Positions 17,101 to 25,654 of a stretch of DNA of 64,000 nucleotides are shown piece after piece. This stretch comes from Pseudoalteromonas arabiensis (GTDB lineage: Bacteria; Pseudomonadota; Gammaproteobacteria; Enterobacterales; Alteromonadaceae), in NCBI RefSeq assembly GCF_001550155.1, contig NZ_LRUF01000026.1, positions 621,441-685,440 on the forward strand. The letters run 5' to 3'. The notes under the pieces were generated by a model. The model saw only the letters and a list, made by a program, of their open reading frames with translations. It was not told where the DNA came from and made no database searches. The stretch's first letter is position 1; every line of letters begins with the position of its first letter. A program made the position numbers and the translations under genes.

Positions 17101-18583
17101 TGCACTGATTTCTGTGAAATTAGTCTCTGAACCAGGGGTTGGTACGATTGCAACGGGCGTTGCTAAAGCGTATGCCGATTTAATCACCATTGCGGGTTAT
17201 GACGGTGGCACAGGTGCAAGCCCGCTTACTTCTGTTAAGTATGCTGGTAGCCCGTGGGAGCTTGGCCTTGCTGAAACACAGCAAGCATTAGTTGAAAACG
17301 GTTTACGTCACCGTATTCGTCTGCAAACAGATGGTGGTCTCAAAACAGGCCTAGACATCATCAAAGCAGCTATTTTAGGTGCTGAGAGCTTTGGTTTTGG
17401 TACGGGTCCTATGGTGGCACTTGGTTGTAAATACTTACGTATTTGTCACTTAAACAACTGTGCGACCGGTGTTGCGACACAAGACGATACACTGCGCCAA
17501 AAGCACTATCATGGCTTGCCAGAAATGGCGATGAACTACTTTAAGTTTATTGCACAAGAAGCTCGCCAAATCATGGCAAGTTTAGGTGTAACACGCTTAA
17601 CAGATTTAATTGGTCGTTTGGATTTACTTGAAGCGATTGAAGGCAAGACAGAGAAACAAAAGAAAGTGGATTTGTCGTCTGTGATTGCTGCGCCTAACAA
17701 CCCAACAGGTGAAACCCTGTATTGTAGTGTGCCAAATAGCTCACACTACTTAGGTCAGCTAAATGAAACCTTGCTTGAAAAAGCCAAGCAAGCAATTGAC
17801 GAAAAGTCGGGTACCTCATTAGTAAGCCGTATTTGTAATACCGACCGTTCTGTAGGCGCGATGTTATCAGGCTATATTGCCTCAAAACATGGCAACCAAG
17901 GCATGGCTGCTGACCCAGTTTCTATTGAGCTTCATGGTACAGCGGGTCAATCATTCGGTGTATGGAATGCGGGGGGGCTAGAAATGACCCTGGTTGGTGA
18001 TGCCAATGACTATGTTGGTAAAGGCATGGCTGGCGGTAAGCTGGTAATTCGTCCGCCGCTCGGTTCATCGTTTGAAAGCCATAAGGCCACGATTGCAGGT
18101 AATACCTGTTTATATGGAGCAACAGGCGGTAAGTTATTTGCTGCTGGCTCTGCAGGTGAACGTTTTGCTGTTCGTAACTCAGGTGTGCAAGCTGTTGTAG
18201 AAGGCGTGGGTGATAACGGCTGTGAATATATGACAGGCGGTGTGGTTTGCGTACTTGGCAAAGTGGGTATTAACTTTGGTGCGGGTATGACAGGGGGCTT
18301 TGCGTATATTCTTGATGAAGGCAAAGACTTTGAAAAACGCATTAACCCAGAGCTTGTTGAAATCGTTACGCTTGAGGGCTTAGCATCTCACCAAGAACAT
18401 TTACGTGGTCTAATTGCTGAGCATCTAGAGCTGACTGGCTCAAACCGCGCTGAGCAGATTTTAGCTAACTTTGATTTATACATGCCGATGTTTAAATTGG
18501 TCAAGCCAAAATCTAGTGATGTAAAAAGTTTACTCGGACACCGAGCGCGCAGCAGCGCAGAGCTTCGTGTTCAGGCTCAGTAG
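14126..18583 (+). CDS. gltB: Glutamate synthase (NADPH) large subunit
   Basis: 1485 residues, almost colinear with E. coli GltB. It converts glutamine and 2-oxoglutarate to two glutamates in the cytoplasm. After an 11-residue propeptide the mature protein would begin at the catalytic Cys12 (DNCGFGLIA), the class II glutamine-amidotransferase nucleophile. A central domain follows, then the FMN synthase domain (about 830-1200), the 3Fe-4S cysteines C1101, C1107 and C1112 (CKYLRICHLNNC) and the C-terminal GXGXG beta-helix. The SD is GGGGAGGGG. The stop lies 8 bp before gltD. Upstream ARG-like and LiuR-like boxes suggest control by arginine and branched-chain amino-acid status. Confidence 0.98.
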   Translation: MLYDSKLEKDNCGFGLIAQVNGQASHRLIRTAITGLDRMEHRGGISADGKTGDGCGLLMQKPDSFFRAIASEHDWHLGKNYAVGMVFLNADPVLAQTAKDVLSEELEKETLSIQGWRVVPTDASCLGPIAKKQLPGFEQIFVSAPEGWRPKDLERRLYVARRRAEKRLENDEHFYIASLSGLVTVYKGLMMPVDLPNFYLDLADIRMTSAICVFHQRFSTNTQPRWPLAQPFRYLAHNGEINTIQGNRQWARARAYKFASPLIPDLQSAAPFVNESGSDSSSLDNMLELFLAGGMDLFRAMRMLVPPAWQKNRAMDEDLRAFYDFNSMHMEPWDGPAGIVMSDGRFAACNLDRNGLRPARYVITQDGFITLASEVGIWDYAPDEVVEKGRVGPGELLVIDTHQGKIWHSDEIDQDLKSRHPYKAWLEANVKRLIPFEQLSEKDAGNRSFDDETLLKYQKMFGFTNEELDSVIRVMGENGQEATGSMGDDTPFAVLSEGHRSLFDYFRQKFAQVTNPPIDPLRENHVMSLATCIGSEQNVFNETTGHAKRLQFDTPILMYADMQQLLNADDKYYSYCKIDITYTVEEGLESAITRICDEAQEKAAAGCVMLVLSDRNFSETQLPIPAAMAVGSIQKRLVDNNLRCESNIIIESGSVRDAHQFAVLLGFGATAIYPYLAYESLVAMSDSKVINKTYCEVTLAYRNAINKGLYKIMSKMGISTVASYRCSMLFEAVGLSEAIVETCFNGVASRIKGACFTDFDDDQRKLHKLAFSKRKLLSHGGLLKYVHGGEYHAYNPDVIQTLQKAVRSGEYSDYVAYADLVNNRPITNLRDMLAVKVPDAGISIDDVEPATELYKRFDSAAMSIGALSPEAHEALAIAMNRLGGCSNSGEGGEDKLRYGTEKNSRIKQVASGRFGVTPHYLRSADVIQIKVAQGAKPGEGGQLPGEKVTPYIAKLRYSVPGVTLISPPPHHDIYSIEDLAQLIFDLKQVNPDALISVKLVSEPGVGTIATGVAKAYADLITIAGYDGGTGASPLTSVKYAGSPWELGLAETQQALVENGLRHRIRLQTDGGLKTGLDIIKAAILGAESFGFGTGPMVALGCKYLRICHLNNCATGVATQDDTLRQKHYHGLPEMAMNYFKFIAQEARQIMASLGVTRLTDLIGRLDLLEAIEGKTEKQKKVDLSSVIAAPNNPTGETLYCSVPNSSHYLGQLNETLLEKAKQAIDEKSGTSLVSRICNTDRSVGAMLSGYIASKHGNQGMAADPVSIELHGTAGQSFGVWNAGGLEMTLVGDANDYVGKGMAGGKLVIRPPLGSSFESHKATIAGNTCLYGATGGKLFAAGSAGERFAVRNSGVQAVVEGVGDNGCEYMTGGVVCVLGKVGINFGAGMTGGFAYILDEGKDFEKRINPELVEIVTLEGLASHQEHLRGLIAEHLELTGSNRAEQILANFDLYMPMFKLVKPKSSDVKSLLGHRARSSAELRVQAQ

Positions 18584-18591
18584 GGGGTAGT

Positions 18592-20007
18592 ATGAGCGAA
18601 AATGTATACCAGTTTATCGATGTACAACGTGTAGATCCGCGCAAAAAGCCAATTTCTGCACGTAAACAATCTTTCGTAGAAATATACGAGCCGTTTTCTG
18701 AAACACAAGTTAATTCACAAGCGGACCGTTGTTTAGATTGTGGTAACCCATATTGTGAATGGAAATGTCCAGTCCATAACTATATCCCACAGTGGTTAAA
18801 GTTAATTCGTACCGGTCGTATTTTAGAAGCAGCTGAGCTTTCTCATCGAACCAATAGTTTACCGGAGGTGTGTGGCCGGGTTTGTCCACAAGACCGCTTA
18901 TGTGAGGGCTCATGCACACTTGATGAAGAGTTTGGTGCTGTTACTATCGGTAATATCGAAAAGTACATCACTGATACGGCCTTTAAGATGGGCTGGAAGC
19001 CAGACATGTCTTATGTCGTTTGGTCTGACAAAAAAGTGGCTATCATTGGTGCAGGCCCAGCAGGCTTAGGCTGTGCGGATATTTTAGTACGTAACGGCGT
19101 AAAACCCGTGGTGTTTGATCGTCATCCTGAAATTGGTGGTTTACTTACATTTGGTATTCCTTCATTCAAACTTGAAAAAGAAGTGATGCAAAAACGTCGT
19201 GAAATTTTCACTGAAATGGGTGTCGAGTTTAAGCTAAATACTGAAGTGGGTGTTGATATTACCCTTGATGAAATTTTGGCTGAATATGATGCCGTGTTTT
19301 TAGGCGTGGGTACTTATCAAAGTATGCGAGCAGGTTTTGAGAACGAAGACGCCGATGGTGTGTTTGATGCATTGCCTTTCTTAATCGGTAACACAAATCG
19401 TGTTATGGGTTATGCTGAGGATAAGCAAGCCTACATTGATATGGCTAACGAAAAAGTAGTCGTGCTTGGTGGCGGTGATACTGCGATGGACTGTGTTAGA
19501 ACCTCAATCCGTCAAGGCGCAACGAAAGTAACCTGTGCGTATCGTCGTGATGAAGAAAATATGCCAGGTTCAAAACGCGAAGTTAAAAATGCCCGTGAAG
19601 AGGGCGTTGAGTTTACTTTTAACGTACAACCTAAAGGTATTGTTGTTGACGAACATGGTAAAGTCGCTGGCGTTAAGATGGTGAAAACACAACTTGGTGA
19701 GCCGGATGAAAATGGTCGTCGTCGTGCTGAAGAAGTTGCCGGTTCTGAACATGTTATTGAAGCCACCAAAGTGCTCATGGCGTTTGGTTTTAAACCTCAT
19801 AAAATGGACTGGTTAGAACCTTATGGTGTTGAAATAAACCATTGGGGCGGCATTAACGCACCAGAAAAAGGCGAGTTTACGCATCAAACAACTAATCCGA
19901 AAATATTTGCTGGTGGTGACATCGTACGAGGCTCAGACTTAGTCGTGACTGCTATATTTGAAGGCCGTAATGCTGCTGAAGGTATTATGGATTACCTAGA
20001 GGTTTAA
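18592..20007 (+). CDS. gltD: Glutamate synthase (NADPH) small subunit
   Basis: 471 residues, the normal length. The N-terminal cysteine cluster (CLDCGNPYCEWKC, then CGRVCPQDRLCEGSC) holds two 4Fe-4S centres; FAD binds at GAGPAG and NADPH at the second Rossmann motif GGGDTAMD. It passes electrons from NADPH to the GltB subunit. Start chosen at ATG 18592 after AGGGGG. A strong terminator follows, so gltB-gltD is a two-gene operon. Confidence 0.98.
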   Translation: MSENVYQFIDVQRVDPRKKPISARKQSFVEIYEPFSETQVNSQADRCLDCGNPYCEWKCPVHNYIPQWLKLIRTGRILEAAELSHRTNSLPEVCGRVCPQDRLCEGSCTLDEEFGAVTIGNIEKYITDTAFKMGWKPDMSYVVWSDKKVAIIGAGPAGLGCADILVRNGVKPVVFDRHPEIGGLLTFGIPSFKLEKEVMQKRREIFTEMGVEFKLNTEVGVDITLDEILAEYDAVFLGVGTYQSMRAGFENEDADGVFDALPFLIGNTNRVMGYAEDKQAYIDMANEKVVVLGGGDTAMDCVRTSIRQGATKVTCAYRRDEENMPGSKREVKNAREEGVEFTFNVQPKGIVVDEHGKVAGVKMVKTQLGEPDENGRRRAEEVAGSEHVIEATKVLMAFGFKPHKMDWLEPYGVEINHWGGINAPEKGEFTHQTTNPKIFAGGDIVRGSDLVVTAIFEGRNAAEGIMDYLEV

Positions 20008-20026
20008 TTAAGCTGTCTTAGTTAGT

Positions 20027-20055
20027 AAAAAAGCAAGCGCTTAGCTTGCTTTTTT
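20027..20055 (+). terminator. Rho-independent terminator of gltBD
   Basis: AAAAAAGCAAGC-GCTTA-GCTTGCTTTTTT hairpin, 20 bp after gltD. The flanking A and T runs make it usable from both sides. Confidence 0.9.
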
Positions 20056-20094
20056 ACTTTAGGCTAGTTGTTTTATTTATTACGCTATTGGTCA

Positions 20095-20508
20095 TTACCA
20101 ACATCCAATCAAGGCATTCCTTACTTTCATTTTATGACGTTTTAGGAGTAAATAGGCTGTGCCAACTACTATGAGATGGCTACCCATAAACAACCAAATC
20201 ATGGTCGATAATGCTTGGCTAAAGTAGCCTAAAATACCGCCCAATGCGATCACCAAAAAAGCAGACACATTTAGAACAGCTTGTAGCTGTAATTTAAATT
20301 TTAAGTGTTTCCAGCGACTAAATACCAGTAAAAGTAAAGCAACAATAGGCAAAGCAATCACCAATACTTCGACTAAATACAGCCAAACAGATATAAAAGG
20401 GCTTGCTGTATCCATAGACTGTGATGCACTTACTGGGGTTGATGTCATCGCTATTGAACCTGTCACAAATATAGCTAATTTGCGAAATATCATTATTTTA
20501 ATGTCCAA
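20095..20508 (-). CDS. Small hypothetical multi-pass membrane protein
   Basis: 137 residues as drawn, or 132 if it starts at Met6 (MIFRKLAIF, 20493). A hydrophobic N-terminus that may be a signal sequence (ending around VSAS) is followed by three hydrophobic helices at about 39-62, 77-97 and 102-121, and a basic tail. I do not recognise the family. It takes the place after recN where E. coli has bamE, but it is not BamE-like. Reading it as real rests on the clear membrane topology and the lack of a competing gene. Confidence 0.6.
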   Translation of the reverse strand: MDIKIMIFRKLAIFVTGSIAMTSTPVSASQSMDTASPFISVWLYLVEVLVIALPIVALLLLVFSRWKHLKFKLQLQAVLNVSAFLVIALGGILGYFSQALSTMIWLFMGSHLIVVGTAYLLLKRHKMKVRNALIGCW

Positions 20509-20547
20509 TTTACGAGCGCTTAAGCGCCCATTACTTCTCTTAACAAA

Positions 20548-22221
20548 TTATGCATGTGCGCTTATTAACTCTTTCGCATTTGCTCTTGCTGTTTTGCTAA
20601 TATTATCGCCACCCAGTAGACGTGCAATTTCGTCTATACGACCATCTTTTGACAGTGTATTCATTTGCGTAAAGGTTTCGCCATGAGCAATTTCTTTGGC
20701 AACAAAAAACTGTTGATGTCCAGAGCTGGCAACTTGAGGTAAATGTGTAACGCATATAACCTGGGTTGATTTCCCAAGTTGGCGCAGCAGCTTTCCTACG
20801 GCGGATGCTGTCGGGCCTGAAATGCCCACATCCACTTCATCAAAAATTAAAGTTGGCGTGGTCACGCGCTCTGCAATAATCACTTGAATAGCTAAACTAA
20901 TACGCGATAATTCACCACCGGATGCAACTTTTGATAGAGCTTGTAAAGGTTGACCTGGGTTAGTCGATACCAAAAACGAGACTGTGTCAAAACCCATTGC
21001 GCTAGGTGTTTTGTCGGGTGTTTGTTGTATATCAATCGCAAACTTGCCATTTTCCATTGATAGATTAGCCATGCTATCGCTAATTAGCTGATTAAGTGTA
21101 TCAGCGTAACGATGGCGACTTTCACTTAATAATTGAGCCGCTTGCTTGTATTGTTCAAGCGCGTCGCTAATTTCGCTTTCAAGTGCGCCAAGGCGGTCGC
21201 TGTTATAACTAATTGATGCTAATTCTTCTGCGATTGATTGATGGAACTCAACAAGTTCTTCAGGCTTAATGTGATGCTTACGCGCCAAGTCCATGATGCC
21301 TGTTAAACGAGTTTCTACATCGTCTAAACGGGCTGGGTCTAGATCTGTCATGTCAACATAACCACGGATCTCTCGGCTAGCTTCTTCGACTTGTACTGCG
21401 GCTTCATTTAAAAGCGTGGCGATACCCGTGAGGCTCTCATCATACCCTGCAAGTTCAGTAAATTGCTGTGCACTGTGCTGTAGCAGTGAGCATGCACTTT
21501 GTTCATCAGCTTCATATAAATGCTGTAATTCACGCTGGCATGATTCTAAAATAGTTTGGCTGTGGCTTAATTTGTGATGCTCGGCTTCTATTTCTTCAAA
21601 CTCACCAGGTAGTAAAGCAAACTCATCTAATTCGGCAACTTGATACTCAAGTAACTGCTTTTGCGCAGCTTGTTGCTGTTGTTGTTGCTCAAGCTGGTTA
21701 AACTCTTTTAATAATGCTTGATAGGCTTTGTAGCGCTCTTTAACATCAGCAAGCAATGTCGTGTGACCAGCATACGCATCGAGTAAATGCAGTTGATGAT
21801 CAGATTTTAATAGATGCTGGTGGGCATGTTGACCATGAATCGATATTAAGTACTGGCCAAGCTCTTTGAGTTGTGCAGCAGTCACTGTGCTGCCATTGAT
21901 GTAGCTTTTACTACGACCATTTTTGCAAATCACACGACGTAATAGACATTCGCCATCAGCATTCGATAACAAATGATGCTCTAGGAATTGCTGCGCTAAA
22001 GGAAGCGTTGAAATATCAAACTGCGCACAAATTTCTGCACGGTCAGTGCCAGGGCGAACGGCTGTTGCATCGGCTCGTTCACCTAAACACAATGAGAGTG
22101 CATCTATTGCAATTGATTTACCGGCACCTGTTTCACCGGTAATGGCTGTCATACCATGATGCCATTCCGTACTTAAACTACTCACAATGGCAAAGTTTTT
22201 AATTTCTAACCCAATTAACAT
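20548..22221 (-). CDS. recN: DNA repair protein RecN
   Basis: 557 residues, standard for this SMC-like ATPase (E. coli 553). Walker A is GETGAGKS at 29-36; two coiled-coil arms rich in Gln and Leu span about 150-370; the C-terminus carries ASGGELSRISLA (signature) and LIFDEVDVGI (Walker B). RecN gathers broken ends during double-strand-break repair. The recN-nadK-(hrcA)-grpE neighbourhood matches the enterobacterial order. I did not find a convincing LexA box in the 70 bp upstream. Confidence 0.97.
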   Translation of the reverse strand: MLIGLEIKNFAIVSSLSTEWHHGMTAITGETGAGKSIAIDALSLCLGERADATAVRPGTDRAEICAQFDISTLPLAQQFLEHHLLSNADGECLLRRVICKNGRSKSYINGSTVTAAQLKELGQYLISIHGQHAHQHLLKSDHQLHLLDAYAGHTTLLADVKERYKAYQALLKEFNQLEQQQQQQAAQKQLLEYQVAELDEFALLPGEFEEIEAEHHKLSHSQTILESCQRELQHLYEADEQSACSLLQHSAQQFTELAGYDESLTGIATLLNEAAVQVEEASREIRGYVDMTDLDPARLDDVETRLTGIMDLARKHHIKPEELVEFHQSIAEELASISYNSDRLGALESEISDALEQYKQAAQLLSESRHRYADTLNQLISDSMANLSMENGKFAIDIQQTPDKTPSAMGFDTVSFLVSTNPGQPLQALSKVASGGELSRISLAIQVIIAERVTTPTLIFDEVDVGISGPTASAVGKLLRQLGKSTQVICVTHLPQVASSGHQQFFVAKEIAHGETFTQMNTLSKDGRIDEIARLLGGDNISKTARANAKELISAHA

Positions 22222-22294
22222 ACTGTTTATCCATCCAGCTAATTAACTGTTAATTTATACAGTGTTTTTGGGTTTTGCAAACTAAATTTGTATT

Positions 22295-22852
22295 TTAGGT
22301 TAATTCTGTGAGCTGTTCTTGTCGGTTTAAATCTTCAATCTCTTGGGGGGCAATACTTTGCTGGTGATCATCAATTGATTCTATAGAAGGGTAGAACTTG
22401 ATAGTCTCAACCAATGAAGGGAATGTTTCTTGATAAAAGGTTTTATTAAACTCGATACCATTACGAGGCAGTTGCGCCATAAAATACTGTAAACGGTCTG
22501 CAAGTTGGTCGTGTTCAGCTTCACTCTGTAAACGACTTGCTTCTGCAATGACCGTATTGATAAATAGATCACTGATATATTCGAGCTGGTTCAAATTCTC
22601 TTCGTTATGTGCTTGCACGACGAAATAGTTACTTGTTATTTGATGTAAGCTGCCTATATTTTTAGGGCGAATGAGCTTGGCTTCACTAAATTCAATTAAC
22701 TTGATTTTGAAGTCATTGTTGATTTTTTTTACGCGTTGATTGAAGCGCTTTTTTTCTGCTTCGATTGCTTTTTGACGATTACTTTCGATGATCCAGTAAC
22801 AACCTAGCAAGGTGATCAGCAACAGTAGAGCAAGAAAAACGATATAGCCCAT
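22295..22852 (-). CDS. Hypothetical single-anchor membrane protein
   Basis: 185 residues. One N-terminal helix (about 3-24, MGYIVFLALLLLITLLGCYW) is followed by a strongly basic and then Glu/Gln-rich region likely to be helical (about 27-120) and an acidic tail. I do not recognise it. It sits between nadK and recN on the same strand and appears specific to this lineage's version of that cluster. No catalytic motif is visible. Confidence 0.65.
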   Translation of the reverse strand: MGYIVFLALLLLITLLGCYWIIESNRQKAIEAEKKRFNQRVKKINNDFKIKLIEFSEAKLIRPKNIGSLHQITSNYFVVQAHNEENLNQLEYISDLFINTVIAEASRLQSEAEHDQLADRLQYFMAQLPRNGIEFNKTFYQETFPSLVETIKFYPSIESIDDHQQSIAPQEIEDLNRQEQLTELT

Positions 22853-22947
22853 TTCGGATTAGATTCCTTAAATAATTACAGCTTTAAGTCTGAATATTTT
22901 GCGCTAATCACTTTGACTTGGCAATTATTTAAAGCAAAAAATGTGTT

Positions 22948-23832
22948 TTAAAATAACCGACTTCCCCAATTCAGTTTTTTTCTCAGAACATTGTAGTAAG
23001 AATAGTCTTTAGGGTGGATTAGCCGTAAACGTTTATCTGCTTTTTTTATCACCACTTCATCACCAGGTAATACTGCCAGCACCACATGACTGTCACAACT
23101 AACTTGTAAACTGTCTGTGTTTTCAAGGCTCAGTTTCAAACGCACTTCGTTATCGGCATCAACAACCAAAGGGCGACTTGAAAGAGTATGAGGAAACATA
23201 GGCACAAGTGATATTGCGTTCAGCTCAGGGGTTAAAATTGGCCCGCCTCCAGAAAGAGAGTATGCCGTCGATCCAGTAGGGGTTGACACGATTAAACCAT
23301 CTGAACGCTGTGAAAAAACGAAATCGTTATTAATAAAGGCCTCAAACTCTATCATATGAGCGACTTTATCAGCATGAAGCACCGCTTCGTTTACGGCTGA
23401 ATTCGCGCTTTTTAACTCAGCGTGGCGATACACTTCTACTTCTAACAGAAAGCGTTTTTCTTCAATATATTGCCCACTAAGAACTTGTTCTAAGCTGGCT
23501 TCAAAGCCTTCTGGGTTGAGGTCTGTTAGAAAGCCTAAATTGCCACGGTTAACGCCAATAACAGCAACATCAAAGCGTGCTAAAACTCTTGCCGCACCCA
23601 GCATATTTCCATCACCACCTACTACAATGGCTAAATCTGCCCGTTCGCCTAAATCGACTAGCTTGACTAATTGCTCACTGGGCACATCTTCAAGTTGTCT
23701 TCCTGTACGTTGTTCAACAAGCACTTCAAAACCTAATGCGAGCAAAAAAGTATGAAGGCGTTGTAGTGTGTTGGCTGCACCTGAGTGGTTTGGCTTGCCG
23801 ATTAAGCCGATAGTTTTGAACGGAGAATCCAT
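22948..23832 (-). CDS. nadK: NAD kinase
   Basis: Makes NADP from NAD and ATP in the cytoplasm. I chose the ATG at 23832 (MDSPFKTIGLIGKPNHSG), giving 294 residues, close to the 292 of E. coli; an upstream in-frame ATG at 23871 would add 13 residues without better spacing or a Shine-Dalgarno. The hallmark GGDG (VVGGDGNMLGAARVL) and the SGGGPILTPELNA and STPTGSTAYSLSGGG stretches are present. It diverges from the hrcA-like gene, as nadK diverges from grpE in E. coli. Confidence 0.95.
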   Translation of the reverse strand: MDSPFKTIGLIGKPNHSGAANTLQRLHTFLLALGFEVLVEQRTGRQLEDVPSEQLVKLVDLGERADLAIVVGGDGNMLGAARVLARFDVAVIGVNRGNLGFLTDLNPEGFEASLEQVLSGQYIEEKRFLLEVEVYRHAELKSANSAVNEAVLHADKVAHMIEFEAFINNDFVFSQRSDGLIVSTPTGSTAYSLSGGGPILTPELNAISLVPMFPHTLSSRPLVVDADNEVRLKLSLENTDSLQVSCDSHVVLAVLPGDEVVIKKADKRLRLIHPKDYSYYNVLRKKLNWGSRLF

Positions 23833-23895
23833 ATTGTGTGCACTTAGCGATGTCATACGGATAGAGTACATTAAAAATTAAAGCTTTGAAAATAC

Positions 23896-23923
23896 CTTGA
23901 AATAAACATGCTATGCCCAGATA
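23896..23923 (+). promoter_or_regulatory. Sigma-32 (heat-shock) promoter of hrcA-like gene
   Basis: CTTGAAA (23896-23902), 13 bases, then CCCAGATA (23916-23923). This is close to the RpoH consensus CTTGAAA-N(11-16)-CCCATNT. The gene start is 20 bp downstream. Confidence 0.7.
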
Positions 23924-23942
23924 TTAACTGGCAAGAGATAAG

Positions 23943-24899
23943 ATGTATGAATTTATGAAATTAAACCCTCGCGACCAACAAATTTTTTCAGCTGTGATGA
24001 GCCTCTACTGTAATGGTGAAGGCCAACCGGTAGCATCTACGCGCATTGCAAAACAAAAAGGCATGGCAGTGTGTTCTGCAACGATACGAAATGCAATGTC
24101 GAGACTCGAAAAAGAAGGGTTACTTTATTCTCCTCACACATCGGCAGGTCGGGTGCCAACGAATGCGGGCTTCGATTACTGGTTGTCGGAGTTTTTTGCA
24201 TTGTCAGAAGTGGCAGCATATTGGCAGCCTGAACAATCTCAGTTAGTTGAGCTTGCACATGGTTTAAGTCAGCGTTACAAAGTGTGCTGTTGTGTTGGGT
24301 TACCTCAGGTCAGTTCGCAGTTAGTATTTCGAGTTGAAGTGTTAGATTTTGACGGCTCTAATTGGCTTATTCTATTAATAGACCGTGCAGGACAAAGTAA
24401 CAATATATGCATTTCTAAGCCACAAGATGCCAGCGATACGGTTCGCTACCAATTTGCTACTTGGTTGAATACGGTGTTTAGTCAACAAACGCTTATGGAA
24501 GGTTTGTATCGTATGCAAGCGATGGCGAATACCGCTCCCCATAACTGCCATGACTCTTTAACGCAATGGACGCGAGAGTTGAGTCAGAAGCTCGGTTCTG
24601 ATAACAGCATAGTGGTCGGGGAAAATTATTTATATCGTCAAGTTGATTGCCAAACGAGCTTAAACATCGGGGTCTCGTTTTTGGACTATGTTGAAGATAA
24701 GCTGGCGTTCAGAAATGGCTTATCGGTATTAAATACCGAGCAATTACCTTTCACTGACTGTGATGAGTTAATGGTATTAAGTGTGCCGTACTTTAATAAC
24801 CAACAATATCAAAGTAGATTTTGTGTTATTTGTCCAAAATCAGCACAAATTGAAGCAATCATCCAAGAATTTAAGTCAATCGGGTCACGTGCCTCTTGA
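23943..24899 (+). CDS. hrcA: HrcA-like heat-shock transcription repressor
   Basis: 318 residues. The N-terminal winged helix reads as HrcA: RDQQIFSAVMSLY, then GQPVASTRIA, CSATIRNAMSRLEKEGLL and PHTSAGRVPTNAGFDYW (about 10-85). The rest is a divergent GAF-like effector and dimer region, with a C-terminal core somewhat shorter than the ~340-residue norm. HrcA represses chaperone operons at CIRCE elements in many bacteria but is uncommon in gammaproteobacteria. The gene starts after GAGATA and stands between a sigma-32 promoter and grpE, with a second sigma-32 promoter overlapping its end. I saw no CIRCE repeat nearby, so its target may differ. Confidence 0.75.
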   Translation: MYEFMKLNPRDQQIFSAVMSLYCNGEGQPVASTRIAKQKGMAVCSATIRNAMSRLEKEGLLYSPHTSAGRVPTNAGFDYWLSEFFALSEVAAYWQPEQSQLVELAHGLSQRYKVCCCVGLPQVSSQLVFRVEVLDFDGSNWLILLIDRAGQSNNICISKPQDASDTVRYQFATWLNTVFSQQTLMEGLYRMQAMANTAPHNCHDSLTQWTRELSQKLGSDNSIVVGENYLYRQVDCQTSLNIGVSFLDYVEDKLAFRNGLSVLNTEQLPFTDCDELMVLSVPYFNNQQYQSRFCVICPKSAQIEAIIQEFKSIGSRAS

Positions 24900-24923
24900 A
24901 TCTTTTGATTCTATCCCCATAAT
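24895..24923 (+). promoter_or_regulatory. Sigma-32 promoter of grpE
   Basis: CTTGAAT (24895-24901) overlaps the last codons of the hrcA-like gene; after 13 bases comes CCCCATAAT (24915-24923). It gives grpE its own heat-shock start 35 bp upstream of the ATG. Confidence 0.7.
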
Positions 24924-24957
24924 TACCGCAGTTGTAAAGAATTGGAGCATTTAAGCT

Positions 24958-25566
24958 ATGTCAGAGCAGACAAAATCACCAGAGCAAGAAGTTGAATTAA
25001 ACGAAGAATTTGAACAGATGCAAGCGGACGTTGATGCAGCTGTAGAAGCAGCAGAGCAAATGGAAGGCGAAGAAATGAGCCCTGAAGCAGAAATTGCATT
25101 ACTGCATAGTGAACTTGAAGCTGCAAAACAGACTATTAATGATCAAAAAGACAGTGTTGTACGTGCTGCCGCAGACGTTGAGAACATGCGTCGTCGCGCT
25201 GCTCAAGATGTAGAAAAAGCACATAAATTTGCACTAGAGAAGTTTGCTAATGAGTTACTTCCAGTGATTGATAATTTAGAGCGTGCAATTGAATTTTCTG
25301 ATAAAGAAAATGAAGAGCTTAAGCCTGTACTTGAAGGCATTGAGATGACAGTTAAGAGCTTTAATGACGCAGTTGCTAAGTTTGGTGTTGAAATTGTCAA
25401 CCCACAGGGCGAGCAATTTAACCCAGAGTTCCATCAAGCGATGTCAATCCAGCCAAGTAACGATGTTGCACCTAATACGGTATTAGCTGTGATGCAAAAA
25501 GGTTACACACTAAACGGTCGTTTACTTCGCCCTGCGATGGTGATGGTATCGAAAGAAGCTGAATAA
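24958..25566 (+). CDS. grpE: Nucleotide exchange factor GrpE
   Basis: 202 residues (E. coli 197). An acidic, disordered N-terminus (about 1-60) is followed by a long coiled coil (about 60-105, with AADVENMRRRAAQD), the four-helix dimer region and a C-terminal beta-wing ending RLLRPAMVMVSKE. GrpE releases ADP from DnaK. The dnaK and dnaJ genes are not in this window. The SD is GGAG, nine bases before the ATG. Confidence 0.97.
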   Translation: MSEQTKSPEQEVELNEEFEQMQADVDAAVEAAEQMEGEEMSPEAEIALLHSELEAAKQTINDQKDSVVRAAADVENMRRRAAQDVEKAHKFALEKFANELLPVIDNLERAIEFSDKENEELKPVLEGIEMTVKSFNDAVAKFGVEIVNPQGEQFNPEFHQAMSIQPSNDVAPNTVLAVMQKGYTLNGRLLRPAMVMVSKEAE

Positions 25567-25580
25567 GCTTTAAAATATAT

Positions 25581-25613
25581 AAAAAATGCCTGTTAATCAC
25601 AGGCATTTTTTTT
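25581..25613. terminator. Bidirectional terminator between grpE and MFS gene
   Basis: AAAAAATGCCTGT and ACAGGCATTTTTTTT flank a five-base loop. It serves grpE on the plus strand and the convergent transporter gene on the minus strand. Confidence 0.9.
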
Positions 25614-25654
25614 GATAAGTTACCAACCATTTAGCTCCTAGAATGATTAAATAT

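Noticed and set aside
23872..24957. CIRCE element (TTAGCACTC-N9-GAGTGCTAA) near the hrcA-like gene and grpE
   Set aside because: Read both gaps and found no such repeat, only sigma-32-type promoters.
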